Shown here piece after piece: positions 59,301 through 64,000 of a stretch of 64,000 nt of DNA (position 1 is the first letter of the stretch; the number at the start of each line of letters is the position of its first letter). Below the pieces are notes generated by a model, which ran no database searches, was not told the DNA's origin, and saw only the letters and a list, made by a program, of their open reading frames with translations. This DNA is from Alligator mississippiensis (lineage: Eukaryota; Chordata; Crocodylia; Alligatoridae), in contig NC_081832.1 of the NCBI RefSeq assembly GCF_030867095.1, positions 59,195,444 through 59,259,443 on the forward strand, in the 5' to 3' direction. Made by a program: the position numbers and the translations under genes.

Positions 59301-62300
59301 TATAAAACTTTTCTGCAATAAATGATGCATGAGATGAGGAGAGACTGTACGAAGTATACATGGCAAGGAACCACTTGAATTATAGTATGAAGAATCACTG
59401 CAAATAACTGGTATTTTTTATGCGACAGTCACATTGATGTTTAACAGGCCCCAGTGATGGAGCCAATTGCCTGGAAATTTACTGTAACCTTTGTTTTAAC
59501 TTTCTTGTTGCATTTTCCATTCTACAAGGCTTAGTTAGTATTAGTGCAGGTGTTAGCAGAGCTGTGACCTGTGATTAAAAGCATGTCCAAAACCAGCTGT
59601 ATTGTAAAATATGAACAGTCCTGCTATGAGACCAATGTTTCCTATAGAGATGATGGGCAGGATGACAACAGCAACTTCCATGTATCTCTAAATTACGGGA
59701 AAATTGCTTCCCTGTGAATATGGTTGTAGTTTCTTTATGCTGATGTAACATTTTGGGAATTGAGGATTGTTGGAAATGTATCATGAGGGGCTACATCACT
59801 GATAGTATACAGTCAGTTAGATTTCCTTATGATAGTGTAACAATACAGAGCTAAGAATGGATACTGCTTAGATGAGAGGCCAGTCATTTGCCAAGTAATG
59901 AGTTTATTTAATCTTCCTGCACAACATTTTTCTCATACAGGTAGCTGGTATACCAAGGGTTTCCATTAGGATTTCTTGTGGTAGTTGATCTGCATAGCAT
60001 TGACTATTTTGAATAGCCTCATGTTGAAATGAGAACATGTAATACTTTATCTTTCTTGCAAAAGTTGTTTGGTAACAATTATTTCAGCTGAAGCTACTGA
60101 ATGCTGAGAACAATGCTGAAATATTGGCTTGCCAGATAATTTATTTGCTACTGATTTGTGTGCACATTTTCTTGACAGAATAGCTCTTAAAACTCTTCTT
60201 AATGCTAGTAAGGGGTTCATGGGATACCAAAGTTGGAAAGTACATATTTGTTTTGGAGAAGAGAAAATGTGCACGTAATATTAAGACCTAATAAAGTACA
60301 AGTTCCTGTTTCCATGGAAAAACAAAGTCTTGTACTAACCTCTCTTCCTACTTGTGTTTTGATCTCACTGGGGAATGTAAAATATCTTTGTCCAGGGGAT
60401 TTGAAGAGAGAGCACCTTTCTTGATAGGTATATCTTCTAGCACAAAGAAGATTTTATAACCTCCCTGAATGGGGTATGAATTAAATACATTAATTAAACA
60501 CAGTACCCATAATTGTATATAATTTCCCTTGGCTTTAATATTTGGCAATACAACAAATTCATATTTTTAATGGAATGGGGGCATAATAATCCAGACCCAT
60601 AAATACTATATTGGTGGTACATGTGACCTAAAACAATTCTCTATTAGAGGTTTAGTACTTTTTCTAGTTCTATTAGCAGTGACTGATAAATTTATTTATT
60701 AAAAACAGAAACTGAAACCATATCATCTAATATTTTTCAAAAAAACTGTGTTAGTTCCATGTTCAAGCTGTGTACCACTTTTCAAGCTGTGCCATTTCTC
60801 ATAATAAACTGCAGATTAATTTTTTAATTGAGATTAGTAATTATTGGTCTGCAGTATTCTGCCTTTCTGGTGTAGTCAAAACAGAGGGTCAGCAGTCTAG
60901 ACCTGCACCACAGCCTGAAATTTGACTCAGAATTAAGGCAACTTGCTCTTGGAGAGAGAGAGGGAAAGGTGGTACAGTGAGTTAATGTGCTATCCTTTTA
61001 CCTCTGGAGAGCAAAAGCTGATTGTATTACAGATGAATGGGGGTCTCATCCCTATTAAAGGAATCACTTTTATCTTCTTTTCCTTTTTTTTCTTAAAAAA
61101 AAAAAAAAAAAAAGACAATATGGCACAATTTCTGCTCAGGAAAAAGGCCCAGGACTGTAATGGCAGGGTTATTGCATGTTGGGATTGAAAAATGATTGAT
61201 GTTATTTATGAAAGCCAGTAGTGCCTGCCTATCTGACTCTTAACCAGTGCTCTTATTCCCTCATCTTCAAAAGCGCTGGCGCACACTACTTAAAATGTAC
61301 AAAATGCTTGAGAGAGAGGTGTGCAGGTCTCTGCATTTGAGAATATGGGTAAAGTAAGCAAATAGCATAAAAATAGACTAGGTAGCTAACCATATTTGCT
61401 CATGAAAAATGAGTTTATTTTCATGGGAAGTATTGTAGCCATTTTGTTTGAAACCAGATTTTCATTTTGAAATGAAATTGTCAGGGATATTTTAATGATA
61501 CAGAATTACAGTAATGTATTGCTTTTTACTTTTTGGCTTTAGTTGCTTAATATTTAAGCTTTGCTCCATGCTACCTTTTTGTCTGTATATTGAATGGTCA
61601 CTTGAATGAGGAAAAAAAATATGATTCCCCTTTAAGGTTTGCTCAAGAAGTAAATGTTAAAAGAATGTTGTGTAACAGTTATTCAAATAAAGCCTTGATT
61701 TTTTTCAGCACTTTTTAAAGGGTAGTTGTGTTGAAAACATTTATCTGCTGTTATATTCCACCACCCATCTCCTTAACCTTATTGATTGAATCTCATGTCT
61801 TTATATTTTCTGAACTGATGCAAGGGTGAAACCTAGGATACAGCTCTGCTGCTCTTGGTGCATCTTCAGACAGACTTGGCTAATGCTATGTAACCTTGAA
61901 TTCAAGCTATTGTGGCTAAAATGTGTTAAGTGTTCCTTGACCAACTGGAAGCTTTCCAGAAGAAATGAGAACACCCCTGCTCCTTTATAATAACAAGGAA
62001 AGAGATGGTGGACCAGGAAAAAGCAAATATAAAAGGAAAAAAAAAAAGAGGATGGATCTGCTCTATAGCTTCAGTGAAGGAGCACTGGTAGCAGCTCAGG
62101 AAGGGAAGCACTCAGTGGTCATTGGGGATTGGTGCAACTGAGGTTCTGCTCTGTGCCTTTGGCATTACTACAAATATAGAAAGTGGTGTAAGAGCTCTGT
62201 GCACTCGGGAATCTCATCTTCTGGTGGCTAGCTAAAGTCTGTGGTTCCACTTTGGGAGAGTAGCACAAAGCACCTGGGACACCAGGAAGAGCTGGGCTTT

Positions 62301-62776
62301 GAACTCAAGCTCTGCATGTTGATCTACCACTGGGATCCCACTATGACTGTTTTTTGTTTGTGATAGTAATGACTTCAGACACATGCATCCATCCCCGGTA
62401 AGTGTAATGGAATATTTCTCCATTTAAATAGAAAACAGTTGCATTTGTTCATAATTTTGCTCTACAGGGAGGAGAACTTGGTATGTTGCAATGGATAAAG
62501 AGCACAGAATCTCTAGCACTAGGGTGAAAGTAGGGTCAGGTTGCTGCATATTCCTACAATTGGTAGCATCCATGCTGCATTGCCTGGTAAAAGAAAAAAA
62601 AAATTGCTATTTTCAATTTCTACAAATGAAGTCTGCCATTGTTAACGAAAGGATGTCCCAATTTTATCTAAGTGTCCAAGTTTATTAAATATAAGCAGGC
62701 TTTTTAGAGATGTCCCCTACTGTGTTCAGAAATACTTATTAAGCATGCTAATCCTAAATGAGCACATCCCTCTTTA
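56302..62776. other. 6.5-kb intergenic stretch without recognised gene
   Basis: AT-rich. Poly(A)-signal-like AATAAA occurs at 61686-61691 within a plausible context, so the end of an unannotated or distal transcript is possible but unsupported. A-run at about 61095-61113. No exon with family similarity was recognised. Confidence 0.45.
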
Positions 62777-63572
62777 TGCTAGGGACAGAAGTTGTGCATA
62801 ACATGGTTTAAGTCATCAGAAACTGGTTTAAACCTGTAACAGAACAGAAGTTTAGTGCATATAAACCAGTTTCAAAATGGCTGAAACTGGGTTAAGATAA
62901 CCCTGGTTGAATGTAGTGTCAGACTTAACTTATTTGTGTCAAACTGGTTTGGGAAACTTCTGTCCTAGACCCCTTCCTTGTTCAAGTTAAATCAATCTCC
63001 CAGCATGCTTTCCAGCCCTGGGCTGGGCTGTGCTGTTTGCTCTAGAAAGCAGGGATGGTCTCACCCCTCTGTTCCCTAGGCTGGAGCAGTAAGGGCTGGT
63101 TGACAGAGGAGGAGAGGGGGAACAAGCCCAGCTGGGGTTGCAGCCCAGTCTATGGGGAGGGTGAACGCTCCCCCGCAAATCCCGGCTGGGGTCAGGGAGG
63201 GGGGGTTAAACACCCCTTCCCCTGCTCAAACTTACTGCTGGCTGCAACTGTAGACTACAAATCCTAGAGGCACCTGGAAACAGGAAGAAGAAGTTGTGAG
63301 CAACCCTGCAGAGTCCTGCTGTTGTAATTCTGGATTGCAAATCCCTGAGACCTCTGGGGCAGCAGGAAGAGGAAGTAAACACACAGCCAGACAGCCATGC
63401 TCTGGCGCCCACCAGCTTCTGGTCTGAGCCACTGCTGGCATGTGGCTGCGTTTCCAGAATCAAAGGTAAATGTCTGTTCATTTCTATTTCAATTTAATCT
63501 GTGCAGTTTAGAATAACCAGCAAAGACTGAATCAATTCAGCCTCCAGGCTTTCTGACTGTCTGTACCTAGTC
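62777..63572. mobile_element. GGCTA-ended TIR element, type A copy 2 (796 bp, reverse orientation)
   Basis: This matches the reverse complement of 49100-49897 along its ends. The left end TGCTAGGGACAGAAG with AAACTGGTTT at 62820, 62863 (complement) and 62941 corresponds to copy 1's right side. The right end TGAATCAATTCAGCC...GTCTGTACCTAGTC corresponds to copy 1's left side. Flanks TTA (62774-62776) and TTT (63573-63575) are a possible mutated 3-bp TSD. The GC-rich middle carries a local tandem duplication: ACTACAAATCCTAGAGGCA (near 63253) and ATTGCAAATCCCTGAGACC (near 63334), each followed by a CAGGAAGA-type segment. More diverged than copy 1. Confidence 0.78.
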
Positions 63573-64000
63573 TTTAGGTCGTGTGCGACTTGCCTGAAGG
63601 TCGGTTGCTTTAGTACTGCCTATCGTGCAGTAATATGTAGCTGGTAACTAGAAGGGAGTAGAGTTGAACCAAGCTCTTTTGCTAGGTACTAACCTTATTC
63701 GTTGGAATTAAATGATAGTGCAGATGTACCCAATCTGGAATAAAGATATTTGGCATCTATTTCCCTTCACTTTATCATGACCATTTTCTTGCTCACTTTC
63801 ATTTTGAAGCTCATCAGTGCTTCTCCACCCATGTCTCTTGTTTGGTAGCTGGTGCCTTTTCCTTTATGTATGAAAAATGTTAAAGTTCTGTTTTGAGGAA
63901 CTCCAGTCTTCCTCTTCCTCTCATTAGTCATTCATTCTTGCAGCAGTCCTTCCTAAATTGGCTGGCCTCATTAGGCTTATGGTGGAGAGGGGAAATCCTG
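63573..64000. other. intergenic, no feature recognised
   Basis: AT-rich sequence to the window end. Nothing assigned. Confidence 0.5.

Noticed and set aside
1-64000. A complete autonomous transposon in the window
   Set aside because: No hAT, Harbinger or other DDE/D transposase motif was recognised in any frame. Only the CR1 fragment at 11972-13224 shows enzyme motifs, and it is broken.

Overview
This is a vertebrate nuclear genomic window, most likely from a crocodilian, or at least a non-avian sauropsid. One gene is clearly recognisable: PWWP2A, a chromatin reader, on the + strand. The organism call is an inference. It rests on CR1-type LINEs, many short hAT-like and other terminal-inverted-repeat (TIR) elements, an LTR, no Alu or L1, and a PWWP2A protein that reads like the amniote orthologue.

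Region by region. (1) 1-17.5 kb is 5' intergenic sequence without a recognisable exon. It holds three copies of a TAGGGCTGTGC-ended hAT-like element (one cut by the window edge), two short hAT MITEs with 8-bp target-site duplications (TSDs), a 1.0-kb LTR lying on the - strand, and a 1.25-kb 5'-truncated CR1 with broken reverse-transcriptase motifs. (2) 17.5-19.1 kb is a CpG island with five same-strand CCAAT boxes and a GC box. It contains PWWP2A coding exon 1 (18143-18825). (3) 18826-37407 is one 18.6-kb GT-AG intron. It is loaded with DNA transposons: twin palindromic MITEs, a 1.15-kb hAT-like element with long inverted arms, other hAT MITEs, two copies of a SINE-like repeat, and a GGCTA-ended element. 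(4) 37408-39106 is coding exon 2, with the NLS-like basic cluster, the Ser-rich region and the C-terminal PWWP domain. The spliced product is 793 residues. A roughly 1.1-kb 3' UTR ends at a good poly(A) signal at 40226. (5) 40.3-64 kb is downstream sequence with no recognisable gene. It contains a fourth TAGGGCTGTGC hAT, an old and very diverged CR1 on the - strand, and two full-length, oppositely oriented copies of a GGCTA-ended, about 797-bp element, among smaller remnants.

The most interesting non-genic signal is the GGCTA...TAGCC group: TIR GGCTARRKACAGAC and 3-bp flanking duplications. Two copies carry arrays of the motif AAACCAGTTT or its complement near one end, and a third element shares only the termini and TSD length. 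I found no new protein-coding system, RNA gene or CRISPR-like array. All repeat assignments come from reading TIRs, TSDs and copy-to-copy similarity within the window; no database was searched.
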